A program made the translations under genes and the position numbers. The notes under the pieces were generated by a model. The model saw nothing but the letters and a program-made list of their open reading frames with translations. It was not told the origin of the DNA and did not search any database. Below, in pieces: positions 26,365 through 39,740 of a DNA stretch of 64,000 bases; the stretch's first letter is position 1; every line of letters starts with the position of its first letter. The stretch is from Lycocorax pyrrhopterus obiensis (Eukaryota > Chordata > Aves > Passeriformes > Paradisaeidae): the NCBI GenBank assembly GCA_014706295.1, contig JACSVZ010000015.1:56355535-56419534 (forward strand). Reading direction: 5' to 3'.

Positions 26365-29300
26365 ACTGGGCTCATGTAACACAACTAGGAGAAGTATTTT
26401 ACCTATAGGAATTTTCCTATATTCATTTAAATGAATGAGAGTCATCCCTTAATCCTAAACAGAGATGGCTCTTAGAATGGCTTGTTGATGATAAGAACAA
26501 ATGATGTCGTAACCTCTTGGAGTTTACTTGCATTGAAAACCATTGTAAGTTTGTAAGTAATCATAAAGAGTTGTAAAAATAGAGTTTTCCAGTTACAGTT
26601 CAGAAAGCCTTTTACTTCTATCAGTACTTTGTTCTCTCTGAAACTGTTTCCAGAAGACGGGATGTCCACATTTCCATTCCAAGTCAATGGATATAGGTTC
26701 TTCATTTCAGAATTACTTTAACCTAAACAATCAATCCATATTTTAAATGTGTCTTACAGTCTGTACTCATATATGAAACCAGGGACTTTACAAGTGCAAG
26801 GTTGGCCCACAGGAAAACTCTATGGATGCAGAAGATGGTTTGTCAAGGATTAGTTTTCACACAGGCTGTGAGTCAATGGGAATATTCTGGCTGGCTCTCG
26901 TCTGCTCTCCTCCAGGCAAGCAGACAGCCTGGCCAGGCTGGAAACACCTATGGCCACATGGGAAGCTGTTGGTAGAGGTGAATGAGTATTGTCAGTGATT
27001 TGGTGTTGGACTGAGAACCTGTTGTTGTCTGTTGATTTCCACTCACAGGGCTTTGTTACGTGCTAGGATGGAGTTCTGACCTCTGCAGAGGTGTGCCTGA
27101 AGTGAAATGTGTGAACCAGCTATAGCCCTCTTCAGTCTGTTGAACAGTTTCAGCAGAGCAGCCTCTTTTCATAACCCCTGGAGGGGCATCCTCGCCCTCT
27201 GTCTTGACTCCAAGACACAAAGTCTCTCTGTAGATGTTCTCAGACCCTCTCTTTGGTACCACTCAGCTTGATCCAGCATCCTAGGGACCAAGAAAAGCAA
27301 TTCTACTGCTGCCTCAGGGGTGGGGGGAAATAGTGAATGGGGTGTAGGGAATTTGTCTTTAGATAACAGCTGAATTTAGAAATGTTCAGACCACATTTTT
27401 GTTGTTGTACTTCTGTGAAACGGGGGCAAAGAGAGAAAATGAGATCCTTCTTGATGACTGATGTAATGAAAATCAGTCCTGGCAGCATCCAGAGCTCATC
27501 AGATGGGTTACAGAAAAGCAGGGTAGTTGATCTGTTTGTAAGTAGGAAAGAAATCTGTCTGATACATGGGGAGGACTGGGGATGAACAACCAACGTGAGT
27601 TGATAACAGACCCCTTTCCTACTTCATAAACTTCACGGTGGCAAAGCCTACCTGAGCTCTGAGCTTGGAGAGAGTTAATTTTCACAGGAACAGGAACTTT
27701 GACAGTGTAGCACTGCAGCAGCTGATTTTTATCTGCTTGTCCTTTGCTCTGAAGGAGGCCAGGAAAAAATCCCCAGCCCTAGTTTATACCTCAGAAGAGG
27801 CTTATTAAATAAGATATTCTACGTGATGACAGTCCCATCCTCCTGGAGAGACATGTTTCTGTGGTAAATATGCAAAAGCTTTTAGAGTTGCAATTACCTG
27901 ACAGACTAGAAAAAAAAAAAGAAAAGAAAGATAATACAGGCATTTTGTTGTTGAATTACCTGTGATTCTGCATTAGCAGCCTAGGTCCCTAGCTGAAATA
28001 CAGAAGGGGCAGCCAAAATGAAATATGTGACAGAAAGCAGAAATGAAAGAGAAAAATGGTTCATTCTCAGCGACAAACAAGGAATATTTTTGTGGCAGTC
28101 TCTGGGGAAAAAAAGGCCTGATAAAATTTGCTTTTTATATTTTAAATGTTATTCCTGCCCAGTCTGAAGTTGCAGCTTGATATAGATAATAAGTTCTGTC
28201 TGTCTAATTCCTCCCTTGTTTTCCATGCCTGAACTGCTGGGGGGGGGGAGGGGGGAGGAAGGGGCAGCAGCTCACCAGGAAAAAAAAAAAGAAAAATCTC
28301 ATTGGGTTGAATTACATCAGCAGGGGGCTGCTGATTAAGCTAAATTCAAGTCATGAGGAAAATTTATATTCTTCTTCGTTTTCTGATGGGGAAAATACAG
28401 CACAGAGTAAGACCCCTTCCACTCTAAAGTGAAGGAACTTTCATGCTAGGGGAAACACTGGGCTTTATAAAGATTTCATGTGTCTTCCATTTAATTTACA
28501 CTTGTTTTGCTTGCTAGAGTATAAAAGACAAGGGGATGACTTCAAGAAATGGCACATTTAAGCTGAACGGGAAGGAAAAGCTTCCTCAGACTAGTGAAAC
28601 CTCTCAGACTCTAAGCAGTCGTGCTAAGGAGTGACAGAAGCCCTGTGCCCCATGCATTTAAGGAAAGATGAGGCAGAGCACTGGGGAATATAAAGTAGAG
28701 GCTGGATCTCAGCTGGAGGTTTTTTATCATGGACTTTTGCGAGCAAATTCCTAAGTTGTCTCCATATTTTATTAACAACCTGCTTTTTCTTTTTCCTGTC
28801 ACTACTTTTGAGAATGTGATGGCCAAATCCTTTGAAGGATTGAAGGGTGTGTGGGGTCCTGCTCCTTCTCAGAGCAGTGTAAGGCCCTTCCTCTTCCTGT
28901 GAATGATAGGCCTGTTTTCTTCTCCTCAAGGTGGAGGACAAAATGTCTTTAAATGAACTCTGTGCTTTTTCTTGACCTGAATCTGCATAACCCAGCATAA
29001 ACCAAGAGAGCCCCATGACTGCTTGCAGACTTCACATGAGTGATTTGCCATTGCTGCCGTGTAACGTGCTCTGAAGATGAACGGGATCCCTTGGCCCAGT
29101 TTCTTGCGGGAGGAATGATGGGCAGACTTGCTATTGTGCTGCTGGCACTGCTCAGGGGCCCTCACTGGGTGCCCCAAGCCCAGAACTCTCTCTGTCCCAC
29201 CTGGGATATTTCTAAGCAAATGCTCTCTGGAAGGATGGTGATGGTACTGAGGTGCCAGAGCGGGATGAAAAGTATCAAAATGTCTTTAGTGCAGCAGAAT

Positions 29301-32300
29301 TTAGCTCACAACCTTCTTAAGAGGATAAAGCCTCCTCCAAGCTAGATCTGCTGCCACAAGTGGTACTCTGGAGACCTGTCTCCCTTGCTCCTGACTATAG
29401 GGAGCCCACAGGACGCAGAACATGATGGTCTAAGGTGGGCTTTGCAGGAACTGCCCCACTGCCAAGAATCCCTCTCTGGGAGGGCAGTGCCATTGTGTCG
29501 CCAGTGCCTGCTGCAGGCCTCAAGAGAAGGGAATGAGCCCCAGCAGGGTCACACCATGGGCCCTGCCTGACATGACAAAGGGCATCATGGCCACAGTCTG
29601 TGGTCAGAGTTGTCATCTAAAAGGGGGGTGCTGTGAAGAGGATCATCCTTCTTCTGCTCACCCATCTTCAGCCTGTGGTGCAAAACTCACTGTGGTGCAA
29701 AGTGTTTCTCTCATGGAACCCTTAGTCAGCATGTGTAGGACCTGACTGGTAGCCGTCCAAAAGTCCCTTGCTTGGGAGAGGAGTCCCAGCCTGTCCCCCC
29801 GGTCACCATAGCCCTTCATCTTGTCCCTTACCGCCAGCTGCATCAACCTGGGCCTGATTACTGACCCTTCAGGGAGGTTTGTGGTGACGTGGCCGTGGTC
29901 TGGAGGTGCCTGTGTGAGGAACTGAAGCTGACGGTGGAGGGCTGCTCTGCCCAGCTCGCAGTGCAGCAGCGGGGCTCTGCACTCAGCAGTTTTAGCCAGA
30001 CATGCTTAAGCTAGAAATGGAGCCCTGTTCACAGAGTAATGGATCAAAAAGCTGTGATAGCCTCTGCATCACAGGGTATCTTCCTGGGATTTTATTTTTG
30101 TCCTTCTCCTTTTCATGCTGTAGTTGGAAGGAGAGATCATTGAGCTAGTTTCTATGATCTCCATTTTGCAGAGGGTCAGAGGAATGAATGACCAGAGAGA
30201 TCCCTTCTGGGTTGATAAGCTGTGTATGAACAGCTTCCTGGGAAAACCCACATCCTGAGAAATACAGGGCTCAGGCTGCAACAGATGGCCCCTTTGTTAG
30301 AGCCCCCATTCATGCACCCAGGTGGAAGAGGGGCTACTGCTCTCTGGGAGGCGGGGGTGGTTGGGGTGGTAAAGAGAGAGTTGAGGTCACCGCTTGTTGG
30401 AGCAAGAGCACTTCCCTGTCATGGGGTGGCAGCGTGGGGGTGCCTGGAGCAGTCGGGCTGCTCATAGGGGCACTGCCAGTTTGTTACCTTGCCCTCTTGG
30501 CTTTTCTTTGCTGTTCAGCTGAAACAGCTGCTGTGTTGGCACCTCAGGGATGATAGTGTTTTGCTAATTAATGGTGTAATCACCTTATGAGATTTAAGTC
30601 TTTCAGAATTTGCAAAATATTGCTGATATAAAATAACGGCTGTCACCCCTTCGCTATTAGTGAATAACTTCAGGTTTGGTTCCTTGTTTTCAAAAGGCTT
30701 TTGGTATGTGGCTTGTCTGGCTTGGGTTGAGATGTGTGCTTTGTAGGTAAGTGGCCTTTGATGCAATGTTTGGATAACAGAGAATGAAGCTGAGTATCAG
30801 TTTGAAGAGGTGTTTATCAGTCTAGTTTCAGAGACTGCAAGAAAATATGCATGCATAAAGGCTACGTGCATGTTGTCAACCGCCCATACAGAGTGTGTAG
30901 TGAGGCTGTGTGCAGGCATGGGTTTTAACTGGCTCTACATGCTTAGCTGGGTGAGTGCAGGTCCTGAGGGATGAAGGGGGCTAAACTGGATCCATCTTGC
31001 CACACATGGACATTGTGCCATGATAGGTTATCGGTCCCTCAGCTGTGCTGACAGGAAGCCAAAGCAAGGTCAATTTCTGAGCAAAGTCACAACCTGTTCC
31101 CAGTTGTGTGACTCACAAATGTGTCATTCTGGTCAAAACTGCCCTTTAAATGAGGCAGTTGTAATGACACAGGGATGGGCTGTGCTTATTTGTTTACTCA
31201 CTGAATTGGCATCTGCTATGTCCTTGTATAACAGTGTAATGCACTTATATTTCAAAATCTTCTGCCATCCTGGACTTGAAAAAACTTCTCTATCTCAGAT
31301 TTGACTGCTTTTGCAGCTGTGGGAGCCACATCGTTGAGTTTCAGTCCTACCTGCAACATTCACTGCTTTACTGACTCTGCCTCTCCAAGGTAAAGCACAG
31401 GATGGTTTGAGAAGGAAAGTTTCTTGTGAGGACTGGAGTGAAACCACAAAGTTCATTGCTGAAGTCTAAGCTCTGTTTCACTTGGTGACGATCACGCCTG
31501 GTAGGACTGCAGGCTTGCAAAACCAGCAATACATTGCAGAAGACTTTGTGGAGGAAAGCAGACTTCAAGTTATACTATTTTAAGCAGTTGTTAATTTCTT
31601 TCCCAAGGACACTTGGAGTTTGAAGTTGTTTTTTTCAGAATCAAAATTCAGCAGGATTTTTTTTTTCAAAACCAGAATCAGGATTAATTGAATCTCAGTT
31701 TTGTTGTACCCAGACCACCAAGTCTTGGAAGGCAAGAGACATTTAGCTGAAAGCTTTTGGCTTTGGCCCACCTTTGGAATAGTCAGGCCAGGTTGGTTTT
31801 TGGTTTTACAGAACTCAAGCAAAGATAGTTCTTTGCCAAGTTCCTTTGTATATAAATCACCTCGGAGAAGGGACGGTAAACCAGCATTGTGCTCATGGTG
31901 CATCCAACAGGAGATTCACACTGTCTGTACTCCCTATCTGGGGTCTAATTGAAAACAGAAAAGCCTGTATTTCAGCCTAAACAATCTCCTCAGACTAGAC
32001 CCTCCCTAGTGTTTTCTCTGCTGAAACCATCTTAGTGTTTCCCTAGTATTTTTTATTTTGCTCTGAGCAGACATGCCAGCTCCTCCTTTATCTCACCAAA
32101 GCTGGTGATGTGCCCCTTTCCTGGTGCCGCCACAGCACCTCCCTGCCCAGCTCCAGCTCATGATGCTGGCCTTGCTCCGAGAGGAGCCTTGCATCCCTGT
32201 GTGGAGTCAGAAAGGCTGTCTGACACAGGAGGGCTTTGTTTATTTATTAACCAAGTGGATAAAATATGCCCAGTTACGTGCCTCCAGGCCTAAGAAGATT

Positions 32301-35188
32301 TGTAACAAAGGGCTGCTTGCAAGGAACCTGACAGGGGGCCTTTCCCCAGCAAAGAGAAGTCTTCGGTAGACCAAGGGAGGGAGAACTCTCATGCTGTTTC
32401 CTTTCGCCTCATCTGCGTCTGAGAGGTGGAAAATCAAATATCTCAACTAAGTGCTGAGCCAATCCCTTCAGTCCCCTCTCCTCTCTCTGGAAACAGCTCC
32501 TATACGGCAAAGACAGGGCACTGACAGTAATTACTCCTGCAGATCTCAGTTTTGTCTTGGTGGCTGGAAAGGAAGGAACCTGTGTGTCCACTGGCAGGGA
32601 TCAATTCATTACGGGTGTTGTGGATCAGAGATGAGTATGTGAACAGCAGCCAGAGGCAGGTACCGGGGTTGAAAGCACTGTTCTTCCATCAGCTGGTGCC
32701 ACCCCTCGGGTGAGAGGCTCTGGGTCTGGTGTAAAAGAGCAAACAAAACCTGGGGAGAAGAAGGTAAATGTAATTTTCCCAAGGCTGCTGCAGCTTTTAA
32801 GCACATCAGTGATCTCTGCAAAGGAAAAGGCAGCCCTCTGGATGCAAGCAGCCCCCTTCACCCTTGGGGGCACTGCCCACAGCCCAGGCAGTGCTGTCTG
32901 GGCAGGAAACAGGAGGAGGAGCAGAGCCACAGTGACATGGCTGCTGACCAGGGCTCAGTGGTCAAGCACCAGCTCTGACACAGGTCCTGCCCAAACTGGG
33001 GTAACTCACCTCATCCTTCTTCATGTCACCTCCAGAGGGACACGATTTTGGAACTGTGCCCCCCTTTCCCTCCACCCTCTCTACTCCATAACTTACATGT
33101 TTAAACAAGCCTTCCCTCCGTGGGCATTTGCACCACCCAGTGCCACGTAGTCCCAGGCCTGGGGCTGACCTCCCCAGAAGCAATACCTTACAGTTTGGAA
33201 ACAAATAACACTTCAGATGGGGCTAAGCTGGAGTTCCCTCGTGCTTTCTTCGAGGGCTTGCAGAGAGGAGGCAGTGTGCAAATACACTTGTTACCAGTCC
33301 GTGTACTACCACCTGGAGTCATCTGGGAACTCTAACATGGACATCACAAACCTTTTTCTTTTAAACCCAGCAGAGGATCCTAAACTAATCCCTACCTTCT
33401 TTATACTTGCTGTCAGAGTAGTGTCAGTAGCGTTGTGAGGATCAGGGAGTGGCTTGGACGTCACACTCTCCCCACTTGTAGGTTGGCTGCAGTACAGGTG
33501 TTGAGTTTACGGGTTTTTTGGTGGTTTTTTTTCCCTTTCTTCTCCTGCTACTGTTTCTCTCTCATCACCACCAAAACAAACCTGTCACAGGATTTCCTGC
33601 TGTCTATTTTTCTTCTCTTAAGCTTTATAAGCACAGTAAGTCCTGTTAAGGCTTCAGCCTGGTAAAATGATGTGAAAAATCAAGGTCACTCTGGTATTTA
33701 CTGCACCAGGGCAAGCCTGAAACAGCTGCAAATGGCCAGGTTGTTTTACTTAAAAAGAGCTATTTACCTACAAGAAATCAAAACCCTTCTAATTGCAGCT
33801 ATTGGCTGCAGCACTCCGGCTCCATCTCTGTAGTACGTAAAAGACATACTGTGTTTTGGTAAAGATACCTGTGCTCAGCCCAGGGGCTGGGACGTGACCA
33901 CTCTCAGGACAGTGACAAGCAGCTGCTCCTGCAGCGACAGTGTGAGCAGAGGTACAATTTGCAGGGCTGCAGCAAGAGCCGGCTGCAGTCAGAGCCAGCT
34001 GTTTGCACGTGTATGAAGAGCATAAAGTTTGGTCTCTGCTTCTAGTTGCTTACTTCTGTGGTTTTGTGTTTGCTCTTCTTTCTCTCCTCCCACTCAAGTC
34101 ACTTCCTCACCAAGTGCAAAGGAAGCAGAGCAGGGAGAGGGTGCTCTTCTTTCAGCTCCGATGACGAAACAGCAGCAGCTCACAGGAGCAGTGGTGTGGT
34201 GACCCACAGATGTTACTCCAGCAGTAGGTGGCCAGTGAAGGAGAGTGCACTGCAGTCACACTTACACACTAGTAGCATTTTCTATGTCTTCCTACAATTA
34301 TTTCAATGCATATTTGGGGCAGGGCAGTGATGACTGCTGAGAAGCAAAATGAGGTGGGGGGCTGCTGGGATGAGATCGGTGCTCCAAGTGTGAAAATAAA
34401 AGAATTATGAGTAGTGAGGTTCCTCATCCTCTCCTGAGTATGAAAAAGCATTAGCAACATAGTTTGCACAGGATTTCAGGGATACATTGCTCAAGTATCA
34501 TATATTTAAATCCTATCAGGTTTTTACCTCCCTCTGTACATTTGCTCGGTGCAGGGAAGAGATGTAAATGTAACATGGAGGAAGCTTACTGTGTATGTCT
34601 GTGCATTCATTAGGTTCACAAGTTTTAGGCCCCAGCACAGCGGTACTGGAAAGCTGTGTTACGCTGAAGAGCATTTTCTGGTTAGAAAGTATTTCTGCTC
34701 TGCTGCTTATTAGCAGTGAGGTTAGAAAAGTGACTGACGTTGGTTTATAAATGAATGAGTCATTACCAGAAGAGAAAAATTACCTGAAGATGCGGCAGTT
34801 AGTATGGGGTTATACATTCACCAGCTTCAGACCTCTGAAAGACATGGCTCCAGTCCCCAGTTTCTATCTTCTCAAGCCATTTGCTGCACTGATGCCTCCA
34901 ATTAGCCCAAGCTTATGTAAAGGCACCTTATTCTCAGGTGGGGGCTGCCTCCTTCTCCAGGTCATGCTGGGGAAAAGGAGTAACGCTCAAGCAGTTGAGG
35001 GTGGTTATCTTGCTTGAAAAACACTAATCTTGCGGCCTGACTTAAGCTGAGTTATAGCCACAGCTGTTACCTGTTTAAGAAGGAAGGTCAAGAAGAATGT
35101 CCTTTGCCTTTTAGGCCAGATCATACAAGAGTTGTTCTGTGGTGCTTTACAAGAAAAAAAGAAATGCAGAAGAGAGGCATCCATATAA
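26365..35188. other. Intronic, no gene seen
   Basis: Contains the G-rich tract at 28239-28264 and short A-runs. A faint MIR/L2-like patch lies at about 30150-30200 (CCATTTTGCAGAGGGTCAGAGG). No exon-like frames. Confidence 0.75.
28239..28264 (+). repeat. G-rich tract, quadruplex candidate
   Basis: G10, A, G6, A, GG, AA, G4. This gives at least four G-tracts of three or more with short loops, enough for an intramolecular quadruplex in the + strand, and so also in the HIPK2 pre-mRNA. Confidence 0.85.
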
Positions 35189-35245
35189 AAATATATATAT
35201 ATATTAAAAATATATATATTAATATATATATATACACACACAGAG
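35189..35245 (+). repeat. AT-rich array with (TA)n blocks and a short (CA)n end
   Basis: Three TA-repeat blocks separated by TTAAAAA and TTAA, ending in ACACACACA. The block is largely self-complementary and could extrude as a cruciform. Array length is likely to vary between individuals. Confidence 0.97.
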
Positions 35246-36724
35246 TGAGAGATTCACAGTTCTAAGAGGAAGAAGGAAAAGGGAAGTGGTTCTAGGAACT
35301 GAGGGAGGGGAAGGGCAGAGGAGGAATCCTCTTACAGGCCATGGTTACCTGGAAGTTGCTGTTTCCCATATAAGGAAAGATGTGGGAGGAAAGATGAAGT
35401 TTCACCCTTCTTGCTATTTGGAGACTTCATGGCCAGAGATAGCCAATTTCCAAACAGGACAGCATCCCTCTCCTGCGATGGGCTGGAGAATAATCTGTGA
35501 GTCCCTGAGTGGCAGCTTGACCTTTGTTTTTTGCTTACTGAAGAACAAAAGTAATTGCAGACATTGTTTTACCTGCACAGACATGAGTCATTTTGCTTTA
35601 CCTTTCATTTTTTGTTTTACCTTTATTTTGCCTTTGTGACTGCATGGGACCAGTACTTGGGTGGACATCCAGGTTCTGTCCCTGGTTCTGCTGGTTTGCA
35701 TTAGCCAGAGAGTAGCAGACTTTTACTCATTACCAAACCTAGTGTTTGTCTGAAAAGGCTTCTGCTCAGGGAGAGAGGTAGGGTAGATGGGGGGAAATTG
35801 ACCTGAATCTAACTGGAGTGACTCTGAATTGAAAAGTCTGCAGTTCGAAGTGTTAACTCCTTATCATTATTTTGCTTTTTGTTAACCACTGCCATTTGCA
35901 GCTGATTTGAAGCAGAAGTTCTCAAATGCAAGTGTAATACTCTAGGCCTGATAAAACATGAAAAGTACCAAAAATTTTATAGTGTCATCACTGAATTTCT
36001 GCATTTGTGAGAGGCTTGGGGTAGTTTTCAGATAACTCTAGTGACTTGCACAGCTTCTGAGCACAGGAAGGTCATCAGCTGAAGCCTTTAGAGGAGAAGG
36101 AGAATTGTGTGTTCTAGCAGCTGATGCTTGTGCTCACATAGAGGCAGACAAAGAGAAGTTAGCAGGGTTTCAGTGAAATTGACATCAGGAGGAGCTGTAC
36201 TGCATTGAGTTGTTCTAACTGCACATAGGATGGCTGGATGGCTTGTGGTAATAACCACTGAGCAACACCATGTTTTCTGCCTGTACTCTCCAGCCTAGAT
36301 GTAGGTGTCTGTACCATTTCCCTTGTGCTGTTCTCCTGGAATGCTGTGTTTGCTGAAGCAGGGCTGTGTTTACAGCACCTCGTGCACAAAGATTTTTGTG
36401 GCTGAGGCCCTTAAACAAAAGGGTAATAGGGTATAACAGTACATATGACAATGAGGGGTAGCACACGTGTTAATGTGACAGCTGGCGTACAGAAGGAAAG
36501 CTGATGGCCTTTTTTGGATTCACCGGGGTAAGAATTTGTGTTTCCAGTAGTTGCTTCCATGCAGAGCTTTGCACTCAACGTCTGGGAGGGGGATGGGGTT
36601 GTGGAACGAGCATCTGATGAGTTAAGAAAAGTTTCAATATATTTATTCTGAGAGTGTTTTACTTGCCAATGGGAGACTGCAAACAGAGAATAGTCATCCA
36701 AGAGGAAAACAGAGTATTTCTTTG

Positions 36725-36805
36725 ATGCTCACAACAGTGTTAAGAGGGGCAGGTGAAATCTAAAATGTAAACAGAGGTTCAGCTGAGGCTAGATGAATTT
36801 GCTGT
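36725..36805 (-). mobile_element. MIR/L2-like relic, minus strand
   Basis: On the + strand GATGCTCACAACAGTGTTAAGAGG, AAATGTAAACAGAGGTTCAG and GCTAGATGAATTTGC resemble the reverse complement of the MIR/L2 tail (CTCACAACAACC..., ACAGAGGTTAAGTGACTTGCC). Weak and short. Confidence 0.33.
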
Positions 36806-37538
36806 ATACTGTGCTAAAAAGTTAATGATGAAATATTGCCAATTGATTTTGATAGGAAGGAAGTAATGGTGACAGCCTGTATCAGAAATAAAAGCTTATC
36901 TAAGTGATCTCATCCCCATAGTTGTCAGAAATACAGCTCATGTCATTGTTAGCCTCTTAAATCAGTGGACTGGATTCTGGAGGGCTGCATGAGCACAAGC
37001 AAGAGCAGGAGGCAGTCATATTGTTGTTTCTGGAAATGCTTTTCTGGAGGCTCATTTGATAACCTATCTCCTCTTGGCAGGTGCGTGAGGGAGCAGGGAA
37101 GAGAATGGCAGTATGGGCTGGATTTCACTTAGCAATGCCAGTATGGGTACAGGGATGTGGTGGCTCCAAATGTATTCCTTTGTAAGGAGGTCAAAGTACA
37201 GCTTGATGTGTAAGATATATAATGAGCGACAGAAAGAAAGGCATGTTAACTGTGTTGGAAGATAACATTCTGTCTTTTGAATGGATTCTTGTTATTGTCA
37301 CTGATGTTACTTTCAGCAAAAAAATTATGTTGAAATTATTCTTTTTTCTCCATTGTTTAGCTCTTGTTCTCAGCTTTGTTATGGCCACAAAGAGAGGATA
37401 AAAATGGATTGGCACAAAGTTAGGTTTCCTGTATCATTTAGAGTTATGTTTTCAGCCCTTAGCACTTTGGTAGGGTCTGTTCTTCATTTTGAAAATAGCA
37501 ATAAAAGAGCAGAGAACATAAGAAAACACAATTCTATC

Positions 37539-37552
37539 TTTTTTTTTTTTTT
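37539..37552 (+). repeat. T14 homopolymer
   Basis: Fourteen T in a row. Similar T-runs lie at 43453-43467, 51387-51410 (interrupted), 53847-53860 and about 63476-63488. Confidence 0.95.
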
Positions 37553-38949
37553 CTAATGAAATTGTCAGTGCTAGCCTGAACTCTGCCTCTGATCTGTATG
37601 AAGTCTCTGAGCTGTGCCGTTGGAAGAAAGCAGATCCGAAAGGAGAGATAAAATATCCATGTGCCTGGCTACTTTAGAAGGTAGTAAAAAGCTCCCGACG
37701 TCTTGCTTGTTTTTAATCTGTGTTTATGTCTACATAAATCCTTTGGGAATAAACTTTAAACATTTACATTGGATTTAGAGAATTACCTTCCAGCATCAGT
37801 ACCTATGATCCAGCAAGAGTAACTAAGATTATGCAGATGGCCTTCTTGGCTTTCAAAGGCATGGGTAACGTTAAAGCATGTGTTGAATTGCTGCTCAAAT
37901 GAGAAATGGTAGTGATGAGCATGAAGTGTTGCAGTGGATTGCTGTTTGTGGTTGTCAGAGGTGTTGGGCATGCATGGGGAGATAGCTCATGCCTTGGGAG
38001 AAGGATCTGTCTGCAGTGTGTGGCAGCTGAGCATCAAGACGCAGTTGACAGACCCCACCCTGTGCCACTTTGATGGGCAGCTGCTGTTGAACGGGCCTTT
38101 GAGCAAACCCAAGCCTTCAGTCCCTTCATTAGAGAGGTGAAGAATTGCCAGCTGCTTCTTTCCAGCAGCTCTCGAAGTGCAGCAGTGTCTGCCCCATGTA
38201 AGTTGTCAGGATCTTTTCCTAGCACCTTGATGCCCATCTCGGGCTCTGAAGGGCAGCCAAAGTTAGAAGCTGGAGAGAGAAAAAGCAGCAGCAAACCCAG
38301 GATATGAGAGGTTGGTTCAGAAGAAAACAGAGGATGGCAAAGGTCAGAGTTGCTCTAGACAGCCGACATAGCCATACAGACCACTCCTCACAGCCCAGTC
38401 CTGTGGTTTGGTCTTACATGGGATTTGAAGAGGCTCATTTCCAGTTCAAGGTGTGTGCTTTTGAGCAACTGTGGAGCTCTAGCTCCTAGACACACGCACA
38501 GCTTTTACCTTAGCCTGGGGCTACAGGATCTGATTACTGCCCACAAAATGACATTTGAAGTTGTGTAAGAATCCTGTGTGCAGGATGTAACTCTAGTCAC
38601 TGCTTTTGTAAGGGGGCTGTCACAGCAGCCCAGTGACAGGGAGGACAGAAGAGCATGGTGCTTGGTTCTCGGCAGAAAATGTGCCTGACTTGCTGAATCA
38701 CACAGATCAAGTTGCTTGGCAAGTGAGGGCTGGGGGAGTGGGGATGGTTGAAAACTTTGACTGAGGTTTTCAGAGCCACTGCTATGCTCAAGTACCTTGT
38801 GAAATGGCCACTTCCATTACGTTTCCTCCACGCTTTTGCCTTTTGAGAGATCCACATTGTTGAGTTTTTCCTTCCCCACCAGGAACGGTGCATTTGCTTG
38901 ATCCTGCATTGCCTTGCTGGCGTTTTGGAGCTGTGCCACACTATAGTGT

Positions 38950-39740
38950 TTGCTGCTGTCGCGGTGTTCGTCGGCAGCGTGGCCAGGCACTGGGGCGTGT
39001 TTCTGCACAATGCTTTGAAACGCCTGCCATGCTCTGACTGTGCATCCCCACGTGTCTCGCAGTGAGCCAGGGTTCCTGCATGCCCCCGTGGCGGCCGGAG
39101 AGCTGGCAAGTAGCTGGCATTGGCAGGAGCCCCCATGGCAGCCAGAGGGGAGCAGGAACCTTGGTAGCAAGAGCAGGAGGCTGCTGTGGCTACAGCCTGA
39201 GCTTGCTTGGCTTGAAGCTGGCACAAGATTTTTCCAACGAGGCCTTGACTGACCAGGAGCTTAAAGGCTTTCTTATCTGTGGAGAGTGACACAGGCTGGT
39301 GGCAGCCCGTAATTAATAAAGATACTAGCGCTCCTTATGCAACCAGGGGATGTCTGACAGCGTTACTAGGTAGTTGCTCAACAACAAGGCGTGTTACAAC
39401 TAACCAGCTGGGACCAATTATGAAAGCCTCACTAATGCTAGCAAGCGCTTGCCTGTTCACATTATTGGGCTGAAGTTGAAGAGATGAATGACTACTGTGC
39501 AGCACGCGGGCAGGCTCGTGGTCGGGCAGTGCATGGTGTGCAGCTGAAGCACAGCCAGCACATCGAGCACGCAGCGTCTCTGCTCTGGGTTGTGTTCGCT
39601 GGGCATGGATGAGCCCCAGTGCCCAGCATCGGCACTGTCTGTAGCCTGTGCTCCCAGAGGCAGGATGAGGAGGCACCCCCAGGGCTGCAGCACCATCTCC
39701 CTCCCCATCCGCAGCTTCTCCCACCCCCTTGCTGCTGCGG
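38950..39740. promoter_or_regulatory. CpG-retaining domain with motif-dense core at 39290-39480
   Basis: Roughly a dozen CpGs lie in 38958-39102, and more at 39505-39600 and 39700-39750. The core between them is AT-richer and dense in sites: TAATTA (39310-39315), a C/EBP-like TTATGCAAC (39335-39343), ACAACAAG, the E-box CAGCTG (39405-39410) and CCAATTA. Retained CpGs in a vertebrate intron suggest selection or germline hypomethylation. The minus-strand frame of 231 codons across the left part has no recognised similarity. Confidence 0.4.

Larger units (their letters stand above)
35246..38949. other. Intronic, no gene seen
   Basis: One weak MIR/L2-like relic and a T14 run. Otherwise featureless unique sequence. 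Confidence 0.75.
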
